64,000 nucleotides of DNA from NCBI GenBank assembly GCA_963422445.2, contig CAXXOV010000001.1, forward strand, positions 310,001-374,000, given 5' to 3'. Shown one piece after another: positions 28,337 to 37,387 of this stretch. Position 1 is the first letter of the stretch; each line of letters starts with the position of its first letter. The position numbers were made by a program, and so were the translations under genes. The notes under the pieces were generated by a model that ran no database searches, was not told the origin of the DNA, and saw nothing but the letters and a program-made list of their open reading frames with translations. Source of the stretch: G963422445 sp963422445 (GTDB taxonomy: Bacteria; Pseudomonadota; Alphaproteobacteria; Thalassobaculales; Thalassobaculaceae).

Positions 28337-29557
28337 TACCAAGCGCGCTCCAAATTGACTCACCATCCCAATATGTTGGGGTGACGGTCCGGACGACCTT
28401 CATAGACTGTGGTGATCGACTCACCAGCGCCGGAGGATGACGATGAGTGCGGCAACGCCGATAACCTGGACGGCACACACAGCGGACGAGCTCCACGCGC
28501 TTTCGAGGCACTGCGGGGACGCGAAGCAAGCGTCGCGCGCGCGTGCGCTCGCCATGATCATGGAGGGTGCGTCTCGCACGGAGGCTGCTCGGGCGCAGGG
28601 CATGGAGCTTCAAATCCTGCGCGACTGGGTGTTGCGCTACAACACGGAGGGCTTCGACGGCCTCGCGGATCTCCCGCGCGGCGGGAGCGAGGGCCGGTTG
28701 ACGGACGCGCAGATCGCCGAGATCGGCGCCTGGATCGAGGCGGGTCCCGAGCTTGAGCGGGACGGTGTGACGCGCTGGCGCGTTCAGGACATCTTACGGA
28801 AAATCGAGGAGGCCTTCGGGGTCATCTATACGGAGAGCGGTGCCCGTATGATGCTCCGAAGGGCCGGGTTTCGCTTTGTCTCGGGGCGGCCGGTCCACCC
28901 CAAAGCCGACGCGGAGCGGCAGAGGTCGTTCGTGGCGGAGTTCGAGGCACAGTTGACGTCGGCGCTCAGCTCTGAGGCGCTGGCGGGTCCGATAGAAATC
29001 TGGTTCCAGGACGAAGCGCGCATCGGCCAGAAGGGGATGACGACACGGGTCTGGGCGAATGGGAAGCAGCGTCCGCGCATCCTGCGCGACCATCGCTATG
29101 GCTACGTCTATCTGTTCGGCGCCACCTGCGCAGAGCGCGGCGTCGGCATCGCCCACGTGGCGGACAGGGCGAACACGGCGTCGATGAACGAGCATCTGGC
29201 GGCGATCGGCGCGGCCGTGGCGCCGGGTGCGCACGGCGTGATTGTGCTGGACGGGGCGGGCTGGCATCGCTCGGGCGACCTTCTCGTTCCCCCCAACCTG
29301 ACGCTCGTGCATCTGCCGCCCTACAGTCCGGAACTCAATCCGATGGAGCAGATCATTCTGTTCCTGAAATCGAACCGCTTCGCCAACCGCGTGTTCAAGG
29401 ATGTCTCCGCCCTGAGGGACGCCTGCTGGACGGGGTGGCAATGGCTGACCGACCAGCCCGACGTCATCACCAATACGACCCGGCGCAGCTGGGCCGTAGC
29501 CCCATCGTGCTGATCCCGATGCCTCACTGTATCGGTTCATATGACTTGCGTTTGGTA
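28337..29557 (+). mobile_element. IS630-family element, copy 2 (twin of 13171-14391)
   Basis: It is bounded by TA on both sides and is 1221 bp, the same length as copy 1. It is essentially identical; one synonymous difference (GCC versus GCA-type codon near the HTH) was seen. It is inserted in the cyclase pseudogene, whose catalytic half is on the left and sensor half on the right. Confidence 0.92.
28437..29513 (+). CDS. IS630-family transposase (copy 2)
   Basis: This 358-residue protein is identical in sequence to copy 1, with HTH and complete DDE motifs (EIWFQDEARIGQKG, VIVLDGAGWHRSGD, PYSPELNPMEQ). The frame is intact, so the element is potentially active. Confidence 0.93.
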   Translation: MTMSAATPITWTAHTADELHALSRHCGDAKQASRARALAMIMEGASRTEAARAQGMELQILRDWVLRYNTEGFDGLADLPRGGSEGRLTDAQIAEIGAWIEAGPELERDGVTRWRVQDILRKIEEAFGVIYTESGARMMLRRAGFRFVSGRPVHPKADAERQRSFVAEFEAQLTSALSSEALAGPIEIWFQDEARIGQKGMTTRVWANGKQRPRILRDHRYGYVYLFGATCAERGVGIAHVADRANTASMNEHLAAIGAAVAPGAHGVIVLDGAGWHRSGDLLVPPNLTLVHLPPYSPELNPMEQIILFLKSNRFANRVFKDVSALRDACWTGWQWLTDQPDVITNTTRRSWAVAPSC

Positions 29558-30890
29558 TCAGAACCCAGCCATCTGGTTGAAGGCGCCAGACTGCTCGTTG
29601 AGTTTGCAAACCCGGCGTCGGGGCAACTTACGAATGTCCTCGAAGTTCAGTTCGCCTACCAGATGCGCTGCGGAGGACAAACGGAACACCGGTCGGGCAA
29701 GCCTGCGGCCAATGAAAATGCCATCAGGACTGACAGGATGAGAGCGACGAGACCGGCGATTATGGAATCACTGGTAGAATCCGGCGTCGACGACATCGAC
29801 ATTGTAATGCGCTCCCGCATAGAAACGGGGTCGGCATACCAGAGTCGAACCGTCGGTAAATAAACATATGGTCGATACCGTCAACATTCGTCTCATGTGT
29901 TTACAGTTTACAGCCTGTCGTCCTGCACCGGGTCGGGTCGGCCCCATATCCTGTTGAGAATCTGGTCTGCGAAGCCGGCAAGGGAGTCTCCACCGAATGA
30001 CCGGGATATCCGTCAGCCAGCAACTGGTGCGTAAGCACTCGGTCCCTGCCGTAGAGAACAAAAACGTTGGAGCCGATATGGCGCGCGGCTTTCTCCAGAT
30101 ACTCCAACAGAACACGCGTGTTGATGACCACGACCAGAACGCCCTGAAATATACTCTGTTCGAATCGGTCACGTGAGGGTGAGTATTGTTCGATCGAATT
30201 CAGGCTTGGAGATCGGCGACCCTGGCCCGGTTGTTGATGGGTGCGGCCATAGTCAAATCCTGTGAACATCGGCATCATTGGTGAAGTCGGACCTGTATGT
30301 GCGTACCGGGTCGATTGCCCTGTCGGTGATCAGCGCTGTTCCGTTTGCGTCAATGTACGCAGCCACCGGTAATTACCGGGTCAGCAGCCATGGCGCCATA
30401 TAGATAGGGTCTCCAGGGCCCTCGAAGTCGTCATGGCCAACCTTGCCGGATTCAAGCGTACGCGCCACGAATCTCCCCTGGTTGCGTGCTGACTTGTGAT
30501 GACTGTCGATTTCGTCGGTGATTCCGCCAATGCTGAGATTTGCCTTGTCGCGCAACAGGTAGATGGTGTTGTGGATGGCTCGCGAACACCGTGAGCCCGA
30601 TGACGGCAAGGACAGAAACCAGAATGAGGGAGCCGAAACACAGCGTCAGGATCGACGACATTGAAAATGTCGCCAATCGGCCTGTTCGGTCTTCCGTGTC
30701 GTTCTGCCCGGCGATGGTCCTGCATCTCGGTGATGTAAGCCTCGCTCACGGATTTGCGGTCCGTCTGTCTGCTGCCACCACGATGGTCCGCATCACGGCT
30801 GGTCAGAACGGAAACGCCTCTGGAACCGGCCTCCGCACTCGAGCGGCAAACACCATGCAAGACAGGGGTTGACAGGCCTCGTGACGGACA

Positions 30891-31700
30891 TCAGCCGTCT
30901 TTCTCAAGCCCCCGGCAGATATTTTCCGCCAATTCCATTTCCAGACCGCTCAGGACTCCGACGACATGACGTTTCAGCTCTGGGCATTTATGCGCCAGCC
31001 GCCCCAGAAACACGATCGTGTCATCATCGGCGATTGGCCCGAGTGCCTGGATTACGGCTTCGTCCGGGTTCATCTTCAGTTCGGTCAGCAAGATTCCCCG
31101 AACCGACACTTTTCCGAGTCCGCCCAGCGTGATTGCGGCGGCCCGTCTTGCGGACTGGCTGGGGTCATCGAGACCAGTTTCCAGACAGTCCAGCATACTC
31201 GGGCCCGGGCGCCCCGCAAAGGCCGCGAGTTCGAAGGTGAGAGCGCGGGCCTTCGGCTCCTCGTGCCGGGACCATGTAATCAGGTGATCGGCCGGAAGAT
31301 TCAGACGTTTTCGCGTCGCCACACTCAGGAGTGTTGCGAGGAGCGGCGGCGGGAACGTGTCCGACAACAAGATCTTTCGCAAACACCCCGCCGCGCCGGC
31401 ACCACCGATGCCATCAAGGGTCCGGATGACCTCGATCTGTTCCCGCAGAGGCTTGCACCTTCCAAAACCGGTGTATCTTCGCCACAGGTCATGCAGGGCA
31501 GATCCTGCCATGGCGAGTGACCGGCGCCGAATTTCTGCACAGATATCCTGGATTTCACGCCAATTGGCGGTCGGCAACCGGGAAACAAGCGCCTGATCGG
31601 AAAGGGTCTCTGCCGAATTCGGGACACCAGGACCGTCCGGCTGATCCTCGGACTGCCAAGAACCGAACAGATCAAGCTGGCGATCAGAACAATTGGCCAT
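30891..31700 (-). CDS. HEAT-repeat protein
   Basis: This 269-residue soluble protein has several HEAT/PBS-type helical repeats in its second half, including SARRAAAITLGGLGKVSVR, DEAVIQALGPIADDDTIVFL and HKCPELKRHVVGVLSGLE. The N-terminus is polar and unstructured. A GAGGG SD precedes the ATG. Such proteins are scaffolds, with no enzymatic activity inferable. It lies between the decayed cyclase and the metabolic cluster and is not clearly part of either. Confidence 0.75.
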   Translation of the reverse strand: MANCSDRQLDLFGSWQSEDQPDGPGVPNSAETLSDQALVSRLPTANWREIQDICAEIRRRSLAMAGSALHDLWRRYTGFGRCKPLREQIEVIRTLDGIGGAGAAGCLRKILLSDTFPPPLLATLLSVATRKRLNLPADHLITWSRHEEPKARALTFELAAFAGRPGPSMLDCLETGLDDPSQSARRAAAITLGGLGKVSVRGILLTELKMNPDEAVIQALGPIADDDTIVFLGRLAHKCPELKRHVVGVLSGLEMELAENICRGLEKDG

Positions 31701-31834
31701 CCCTCACACTCCGAACATATCTGTCCCCCTATCGGAAGGACCGATCACAAGCGTCAGGCCTGATACCATTCATCGTAACTCCCGATCCTCTCTCTGCCAA
31801 CACCGGATCCGGGCCGCTCCAGAGACAAACCCGT

Positions 31835-33022
31835 TCACTCTCCCCTGGCTAGACGAGTCTCGACAAGACGGGCAAAATAGCTTGCCCCGAGTGGCAGAAT
31901 CTCATCGTTGAAATCATAGTGAGGATTGTGAACCTCGCAAGTCCAGCCGCCTGAATCGCCCTGACCGATCGTGACATAAGCCCCAGGCACGACATTCGAC
32001 ATGTACGAAAAGTCTTCCGATGCCGTGATCCGGCTGGCCATCCGGTCGACATGGTCCTCGCCGACCAACCCGGCCGCAACATGGCCGGCAAATGCAATTT
32101 GCTCTTCATTATTGACCAGGGGCGGGAAAACAACCCGGAAATCGACCTCGGCCTCTGCCCCCATGCCGGACGCGATACCAATTGCGGTCCGGGTCAGATT
32201 CTTCTCCAGAAGACTCATAATTTCATTCGAGAATGTGCGGGCCGTGCCTTTCATCCCGGCCGTGTGCGGGATGACATTATAGGCATCGCCGGACTGGATC
32301 TGGGTGATCGAGAGCACCGCCATTTCCTGGGGATTGGCGTTGCGCGAAACAATAGTCTGGGCCGCCGTCGCGATATGGGCGGCGACGATGACTGGATCAA
32401 TGCCGGATTCCGGCCGCGCGCCATGCGCCCCCTTGCCCTGAACCGTGATATCGAACAGCGCCCCGCCAGCCATCGCCGCGCCGGGCCGCATGCCGAATTT
32501 GCCCGTCGGCTGACCGGGCCGATTGTGCATGCCGAACACCGCATCGCAGGGAAACTGCTCGAACAACCCGGCCTCGACCATCGCCTTGGCGCCGCCAAGC
32601 CCTTCCTCCGCTGGCTGGAAGATGAAATGCACGCAACCCTCGAAATTCCTGGTCCTGGCCAGATACTGCGCCGCGCCCAAAAGCATGGTCGTATGGCCAT
32701 CATGGCCGCAGGCATGCATGACACCGGGGTTGACGGATTTGTGGCCGAAGCTGTTTGCCTCCGGAATCGGCAGTGCATCCATGTCGGCCCGTAAACCGAT
32801 GCTGCGGGTCGCGTTGCCGACCCGCAGCGTACCGACGACACCTGTCTTGCCAATGCCGGTCGCGACGTCCAGCCCCCAGGACTTCAATTTCTCGGCGACC
32901 AGCGCCGCCGTTCGCCGTTCCTCAAAGCCGAGTTCGGGATGGGTGTGAATGTCCCTGCGAATTTCGGTCAATGCGCCGTGTTCGGTGGCGATTTCGGGAA
33001 TCGCCAGATTGTTGACGGACAT
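31835..33022 (-). CDS. M20 family metallo-amidohydrolase (hippurate hydrolase-like)
   Basis: This 395-residue protein has the metal-binding signatures VMHACGHDGHTTMLLGAAQY (101-120) and FQPAEEGLGGAKAMVEAG (about 135-152), plus the dimerisation-domain segment GKGAHGARPESGIDPVIVAA. It hydrolyses N-acyl amino acids or similar amides with two bound metal ions. It is the last gene of a minus-strand run that includes glyoxalase, methyltransferase and dioxygenase genes, 67 nt after the glyoxalase. The amide substrate is unknown and may belong to that pathway. Confidence 0.9.
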   Translation of the reverse strand: MSVNNLAIPEIATEHGALTEIRRDIHTHPELGFEERRTAALVAEKLKSWGLDVATGIGKTGVVGTLRVGNATRSIGLRADMDALPIPEANSFGHKSVNPGVMHACGHDGHTTMLLGAAQYLARTRNFEGCVHFIFQPAEEGLGGAKAMVEAGLFEQFPCDAVFGMHNRPGQPTGKFGMRPGAAMAGGALFDITVQGKGAHGARPESGIDPVIVAAHIATAAQTIVSRNANPQEMAVLSITQIQSGDAYNVIPHTAGMKGTARTFSNEIMSLLEKNLTRTAIGIASGMGAEAEVDFRVVFPPLVNNEEQIAFAGHVAAGLVGEDHVDRMASRITASEDFSYMSNVVPGAYVTIGQGDSGGWTCEVHNPHYDFNDEILPLGASYFARLVETRLARGE

Positions 33023-33089
33023 ATTTCAATCCAGTTCTGCGGGTCGTCCCGGTACAGTGCAGCCGGACGAGAAGTTTCACAGGGGCAGA

Positions 33090-33530
33090 TCACCAACTCC
33101 CGGTGTTGCCCATGCTGGTCCAGGGTTGGGCCTGTTCAAGAGCGCCGCCCTTCTGAAGCAATTCGATAGACACACCGTCAGGGGAACGGATGAATGCCAT
33201 GCGGCCGTCACGCGGTGGCCTATTGATGGTCACACCACTGTCCAAGAGAGTCTGACAGAGACCGTAGATATCATCGACCTGAAACGCCAGATGGCCAAAG
33301 TTACGGCCGCCAGTGTACTCCTCAGGATCCCAGTTATATGTCAATTCCAGAGTGGGAGCCCAGTTCTGCCGCGCCTGGTCGAGGTCGTCGGGCGCAGAAA
33401 GAAAGATATTGGTGTACCGCCCTGCTTCGCTCTCGGTCCGGCGCACTTCGACCATTCCGAGCTTTTTGCAGTAAAATTCCAGAGAGTCATCGACGTTACT
33501 GATTCGCACCATCGTGTGCAGATATTGCAT
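33090..33530 (-). CDS. Glyoxalase I-like VOC protein (lactoylglutathione lyase)
   Basis: This 146-residue protein starts MQYLHTMVRISNVDDSLEFY and carries all four metal ligands of glyoxalase I: His5, the Glu in LELTYNW, the His in FGHLAFQVDDI and the Glu in SIELLQ. An AAGGAGG SD lies directly upstream of the ATG at 33530. It isomerises the methylglyoxal-glutathione hemithioacetal, or acts on a related substrate of the neighbouring pathway. Confidence 0.88.
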   Translation of the reverse strand: MQYLHTMVRISNVDDSLEFYCKKLGMVEVRRTESEAGRYTNIFLSAPDDLDQARQNWAPTLELTYNWDPEEYTGGRNFGHLAFQVDDIYGLCQTLLDSGVTINRPPRDGRMAFIRSPDGVSIELLQKGGALEQAQPWTSMGNTGSW

Positions 33531-33633
33531 TCGAAGCCTCCTTCGAGCACCGTTCGGGTGGGGTTTGGCCGTAGCGTATTCGAAAACGCCATCACGGTAA
33601 CCCATTTGATGGAATGACGCCGCACTGACTATG

Positions 33634-34428
33634 TCAATGATCCGCAGTGCCGCCCATCCCTTTCGCGCCGGAGTTTACGAATTCGACGGGCGTGATCTCC
33701 AGAACCAGTGGGACATGATCGCTCAACCCGGTCCCAACCCAGTCTTCGTACCGACCGACCGTCAGATCAAACGGCTGTCGTGCCCAGTCATCTTCAATAA
33801 ACATGTAGTCGATGTGATAGGTCGGACCATCGCGCGACCGGTCGCGCCAATACAATGTCGGTTCCGGCTCCTCTCCAGCCCGGACACCGCGCGAGACGTG
33901 ATACGCGCTGACCAGTCCGAGATGCGACAGGGCACGGATTTCGTTCGCGTGATTCATCCGCCACCCCGGACGGTCCCAGATCACATGGTTGTTGAAATCG
34001 CCGGCAACGATGGCCGGAGCTGCCCGCAAGAACTTTCGGTACCGCTTGAGCGCATCCTGAAGAAAACCCGGATTGCCCTTCCTTCGATTGTCTTCATTCG
34101 CGTTTTGCGCCCAGACGCCAAGGAGATGAAGGGGCTGACCGAACCCGGGAATGCCGTTGACCGCGACCGGCGCCATCCAGTGCAAGCGACTGTCGTAACG
34201 GTGTGGACTCATGTCGAGAACAGTCGGGCCGAAACCCGCGATCAGCAAGCCCTTGTTGGAATTTTTCCCGATCCAGACCAGCGACGCATCGGTCAGGGCC
34301 GCAGCACGACCGACCAGTCGTTCCGGTGCCGCAGCCTCGGGAATGATTGCAACATCCGGTCGCAGGGACAACAGGGAGTCGATCTTTCGATGCAAGGCCA
34401 TCGCGCAGTTCCATGCGACGATACGCAT
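33634..34428 (-). CDS. Endonuclease/exonuclease/phosphatase (EEP) fold hydrolase
   Basis: The 264-residue protein has the EEP active-site order: MRIVAWNCAMAL (Asn), PDVAIIPEA (Glu), IVAGDFNNHVIWD (Asp/Asn), YHIDYMFI and LSDHVPLVLEI (Asp-His). It cleaves phosphodiester or phosphomonoester bonds with Mg2+. The start at MRIVAW fits the fold, where this strand is N-terminal. It lies 13 nt downstream of the methyltransferase gene, so it is in the same operon. The substrate is not predictable; a nuclease role for this metabolic operon seems less likely than a phosphatase role. Confidence 0.85.
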   Translation of the reverse strand: MRIVAWNCAMALHRKIDSLLSLRPDVAIIPEAAAPERLVGRAAALTDASLVWIGKNSNKGLLIAGFGPTVLDMSPHRYDSRLHWMAPVAVNGIPGFGQPLHLLGVWAQNANEDNRRKGNPGFLQDALKRYRKFLRAAPAIVAGDFNNHVIWDRPGWRMNHANEIRALSHLGLVSAYHVSRGVRAGEEPEPTLYWRDRSRDGPTYHIDYMFIEDDWARQPFDLTVGRYEDWVGTGLSDHVPLVLEITPVEFVNSGAKGMGGTADH

Positions 34429-34441
34429 CGCCCCGGCCTGC

Positions 34442-35554
34442 TCAGGTCTCAACCTTCCTGGCAACGAGATAGCAGTGGATATAATCCATGGCGTGACCGT
34501 CCGGCGACTCCCGGACAAGCGTTTCGTAGTTGTCATAAAACCGGTCGATGATCATCGCACGTTGCTCGGCCGGCCGGGCCTGCGACAACCCCCCGGCGAA
34601 CGTCACCTCACTCCACGACCTCAGTGTCGGAATGTATTCATGAGCGAAGCGGACGGCATCGCCATGTTCGCCATACGCAGTCGCGAACGGACATGGCACG
34701 AGCCGGGTTTCGACATGTTCGACCCGCAAACCGGCCTGATGGACAGGGCTGGAGATATCCTCGAACGGCGCGACGAATTGTTCAACCGTTCTGTAGAACT
34801 GCGGGAAGTTCGTATTGAGGTATTCGGCCTCGGTGATCACACGGTCGTCACGCAGACCGGCCCAAACGCTGTTGAATGTGTCGAACATGTCGACCCCGCC
34901 GGTGGAACCGAGATAGCGGCCCTCTTCGTCAATCCCGAAATTGAACAGCGCAAGCCTGCCGCCTGGCGCCAGATCATGCGCCCGGTTGACCAGCATCCGC
35001 TCCCAGTCGGCCCGGCCTTGCTCGACATAGGCATCGCGCTCGGCGCCGGTCGCGCCGACCATATGGACATGGTTCGAGATCGGTCCCGGATTCTCGCTCA
35101 GATAATGCGACGCCGTTGCCGAAAACCCGAGATGCAGAGTCTCGGCCGGAAACATGCGCTGGTGGAACGATGTCGCCGACGCGAAGACGAATAGATTTTC
35201 GATATCGGAAACATAACTCTCGACTTCGGTCTGGCCGTGAGCGGTCTGGAACAGCTGGCTGAAATCGTTACGCGGCAGATCGGTGTAAACCATCTGGATC
35301 GGCCGCGACGGAAGCCGGCGCCGGAGGTCGCGGAGAGCCGTCCCGACCATGGAAATGGACGTTCCGCCATCTGCACAGCCCATATCGGCCATAGTAAAGA
35401 TCGATCCGTCGTCAGGCGGGTCCATGCGCGATATGGCGTCGAGTATCAGATGCGTGGCCCCGTCAATGACGTGTTTGGCGCCAATCGTAGCTCTGGAATA
35501 GTAGCCGCCGCCGCGCATCGACATGAAACTTGCGGTCGCCGTCGGTTTCGTCAT
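34442..35554 (-). CDS. SABATH-type SAM-dependent carboxyl methyltransferase
   Basis: This 370-residue protein has the hallmarks of the plant salicylate/jasmonate methyltransferase (SABATH) family: MRGGGYYSRAT at 13-23, the SAM-binding MADMGCADGGTS at 55-66, and YTDLPRNDFSQLFQT at 90-104. These enzymes methylate a free carboxylate (or sometimes N) of small acids. The start at 35554 has GGAAAG upstream; an alternative start at 35584 would overlap the dioxygenase stop as ATGA. Bacterial members are known but uncommon. It is flanked by a PhyH dioxygenase and an EEP hydrolase. Confidence 0.88.
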   Translation of the reverse strand: MTKPTATASFMSMRGGGYYSRATIGAKHVIDGATHLILDAISRMDPPDDGSIFTMADMGCADGGTSISMVGTALRDLRRRLPSRPIQMVYTDLPRNDFSQLFQTAHGQTEVESYVSDIENLFVFASATSFHQRMFPAETLHLGFSATASHYLSENPGPISNHVHMVGATGAERDAYVEQGRADWERMLVNRAHDLAPGGRLALFNFGIDEEGRYLGSTGGVDMFDTFNSVWAGLRDDRVITEAEYLNTNFPQFYRTVEQFVAPFEDISSPVHQAGLRVEHVETRLVPCPFATAYGEHGDAVRFAHEYIPTLRSWSEVTFAGGLSQARPAEQRAMIIDRFYDNYETLVRESPDGHAMDYIHCYLVARKVET

Positions 35555-35580
35555 AACGTCTTTCCGTGATGAAATCCGGT

Positions 35581-36471
35581 TCATTCAGCCGTCTTGGCCT
35601 GTCCCCGGGTCTGATGGACCCAGGGCCCGATATAGCCGGCCGACCAGTCCGGCGGGACTTCGCAGGCCCTCGGATCGTGGCTTGACCACCGGGCCGGCTC
35701 ACCGCGTACGACCGTTCCCGACATGCGACTCGGGATCGGGTTGGCGGTGTAGGGAAAGGAGTCGGCGGAGGAATAAACCAGCAGCAGGAACGGCCGCGGC
35801 CGTTCCGACCGATTGGCCGCCGAACCGTGAATGGTCCTGCAGTTGAGCATGACCAGTGATCCTGCCGACCCGGTCATTCGCTGGGCCCGGGTCATGTCGA
35901 TCCGGTCCTCCGGAATCCTCAGAACCCAATTGCGATCCTCGTCATACATGCTGTGCAAAGGGCCCTTGTGGCTGCCGCGGATCGTGATCAACGGTCCCTG
36001 CTCGTCGCCGCAATCTTCGAGATAGAGGCCAACCGTGACCGGGCTGTAATCCGTGTGAGGCCAGGCCTGAATGTCCTGATGCCAATCGAATTTCATGCCG
36101 CCGTCAGCGACTTTGAAGTTCAGTTTCGAGTGGTGATACGTCACATTCGGCCCGACCAGATCAGCCGCCGCGTCAACGGCGGGTGACGCCATCGCGAAGT
36201 CCCGGAAAGCCTGGTGATGATCAACCGGACTTGAAAGCCGTTTCAGTCGCGGCGCATCGGCGCTATGCCCATCCTCGAGAATGTAATGACTGTCCGAGGC
36301 AACGACCTGCCGGCTACGCTCGACGGCCGCAGCCGTGGCGGCTCGCAGCCGCAGTAACCAGCGCTCCGGAATCGCGCCCTCGACCAGGACTGCCCCGTCC
36401 TCGAAATACTGTCGACGCTGGTCCTCGGTCAAAAGCAGCGCCGGGTGTTTGAGAATATCCTGTTCCAGCAT
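35581..36471 (-). CDS. Phytanoyl-CoA dioxygenase (PhyH) family Fe(II)/2-oxoglutarate oxygenase
   Basis: The 296-residue protein shows the iron facial triad: His131 and Asp133 in FDWHQDIQAW, and His215 in NCRTIHGSAAN. An Arg cluster (RSERPRPF) follows for 2-oxoglutarate. It hydroxylates a C-H bond of an organic substrate with O2 and 2-oxoglutarate. The stop lies just before or overlaps the methyltransferase start, so the two are co-translated. It is probably a tailoring enzyme acting on the same small molecule as the neighbouring methyltransferase, SDR and VOC proteins. Confidence 0.9.
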   Translation of the reverse strand: MLEQDILKHPALLLTEDQRRQYFEDGAVLVEGAIPERWLLRLRAATAAAVERSRQVVASDSHYILEDGHSADAPRLKRLSSPVDHHQAFRDFAMASPAVDAAADLVGPNVTYHHSKLNFKVADGGMKFDWHQDIQAWPHTDYSPVTVGLYLEDCGDEQGPLITIRGSHKGPLHSMYDEDRNWVLRIPEDRIDMTRAQRMTGSAGSLVMLNCRTIHGSAANRSERPRPFLLLVYSSADSFPYTANPIPSRMSGTVVRGEPARWSSHDPRACEVPPDWSAGYIGPWVHQTRGQAKTAE

Positions 36472-36491
36472 GGCCGGGCCTCACTGTCCGT

Positions 36492-37364
36492 TCAGACAAC
36501 TGGCGTGAATTCGATATGAAAACCCGGCAGATCCGGAGGCCCGGCCTGCAGGCCGCCGGACATCTTGCGCAAGGCAACCCCCGCGGACCGCAAGACCGCT
36601 TCGGTTTCACCCAGATCGCCAACCTCGATGCGAAAACCCGCAAATCGAGCCGTCTCCAGCGCACCGGGCGCTTCGGCTCCGAATCTGTCCAGAAAAGCCG
36701 GATCCGTCATCATGCTGATCTCGCCGGCGGCCGTACGAACCAGAAGGCCGTCTGGTTCTATCGTCACCGAGGCCGGACCGTGCATGCCCTCGAAAAACCC
36801 TGCATGAGCGGCAGGATCGGGGGCGACCATGATTGCTTCGGCAGTCCTTCGGGCACCATTGGCGTGGATCTGATAGGCGGGTTTCCAGAAATGTTCCGGC
36901 GCATGTTGCTGACAGGTGAAGAATACCGTTTGCGGCATGTCCGGATCGGTCACGAAGGCCAGCGAGAAGGCAACCGTGACCTCGTTGCCGTCCGGCAGGG
37001 TTGCTCCGCGCGAGAAATCGACATTCTCCCAAGATGCGTCAAGGCCCGCAGCGAGAAAATCGGCGCGATCGGCACGGGCGTCGGTACTCTGGAAGACCAA
37101 TGCCGACATGCCTTCCCCGTGTTTCAGGAAATCCATTGCAGCCCAGGCGAAACTGAACGACCGTGGGCCGTGCGGCTTGATTTTTTCACGATCGGCGACT
37201 GCCAGAATCTCAAGGAAACTCCCTTGCAACTGGATCAGGAAATTTTCGGTGCCGAAGGGGTGCACGGCGCGTGGGGTCGTCGTGAAGCCGAAACGCTCAT
37301 AAACCCCGCGCGCCCGTTCAAGGTCGTCAACGACCAGAACCAGATGATCAAGACCGCGTCCCAT
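36492..37364 (-). CDS. VOC/glyoxalase-like domain protein
   Basis: The 290-residue protein starts MGRGLDHLVLVVDDLERARG, the typical first beta-alpha unit of a VOC module with a metal-ligand His. FGTENFLIQLQGSFLEILAV follows with a candidate Glu ligand. A second half (GFRIEVGDLGETEAVLRSAG) repeats the fold. It matches the large 'glyoxalase-like' (PF13468-type) group, whose reactions are mostly unknown. It lies 21 nt upstream of the PhyH gene and 23 nt downstream of the SDR gene, within the same operon. Confidence 0.85.
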   Translation of the reverse strand: MGRGLDHLVLVVDDLERARGVYERFGFTTTPRAVHPFGTENFLIQLQGSFLEILAVADREKIKPHGPRSFSFAWAAMDFLKHGEGMSALVFQSTDARADRADFLAAGLDASWENVDFSRGATLPDGNEVTVAFSLAFVTDPDMPQTVFFTCQQHAPEHFWKPAYQIHANGARRTAEAIMVAPDPAAHAGFFEGMHGPASVTIEPDGLLVRTAAGEISMMTDPAFLDRFGAEAPGALETARFAGFRIEVGDLGETEAVLRSAGVALRKMSGGLQAGPPDLPGFHIEFTPVV

Positions 37365-37387
37365 CCGCCACCCCCGTATCCGAGCGC

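Larger units (their letters stand above)
27669..30676 (-). pseudogene. Membrane sensor adenylate/guanylate cyclase, decayed and split by IS630
   Basis: Read from 30676: a first membrane helix (SLILVSVLAVIGLTVFAS), then a Cache-like sensor region in several frames (IHNTIYLLRDKANLSIGG; TRVLLEYLEKAARHIGSNVF) and a second membrane segment near 29720 (IIAGLVALILSVLMAFSL). The IS630 at 28337-29557 follows, then the class III cyclase domain: REMTVMFTDIAGYSTTSEGR, an amber stop at 28056, and MRIGIHPGEAIAGNIGSRDR with IGDDVNVAQRLEQLG. Multiple frameshifts and stops on both sides of the IS show that it was decaying apart from the insertion. Confidence 0.8.

Noticed and set aside
13171..29557. Inversion of the 14 kb between the IS630 twins
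   Set aside because: Cyclase halves flank copy 2 in matching order and orientation, so the present order looks ancestral at that copy.
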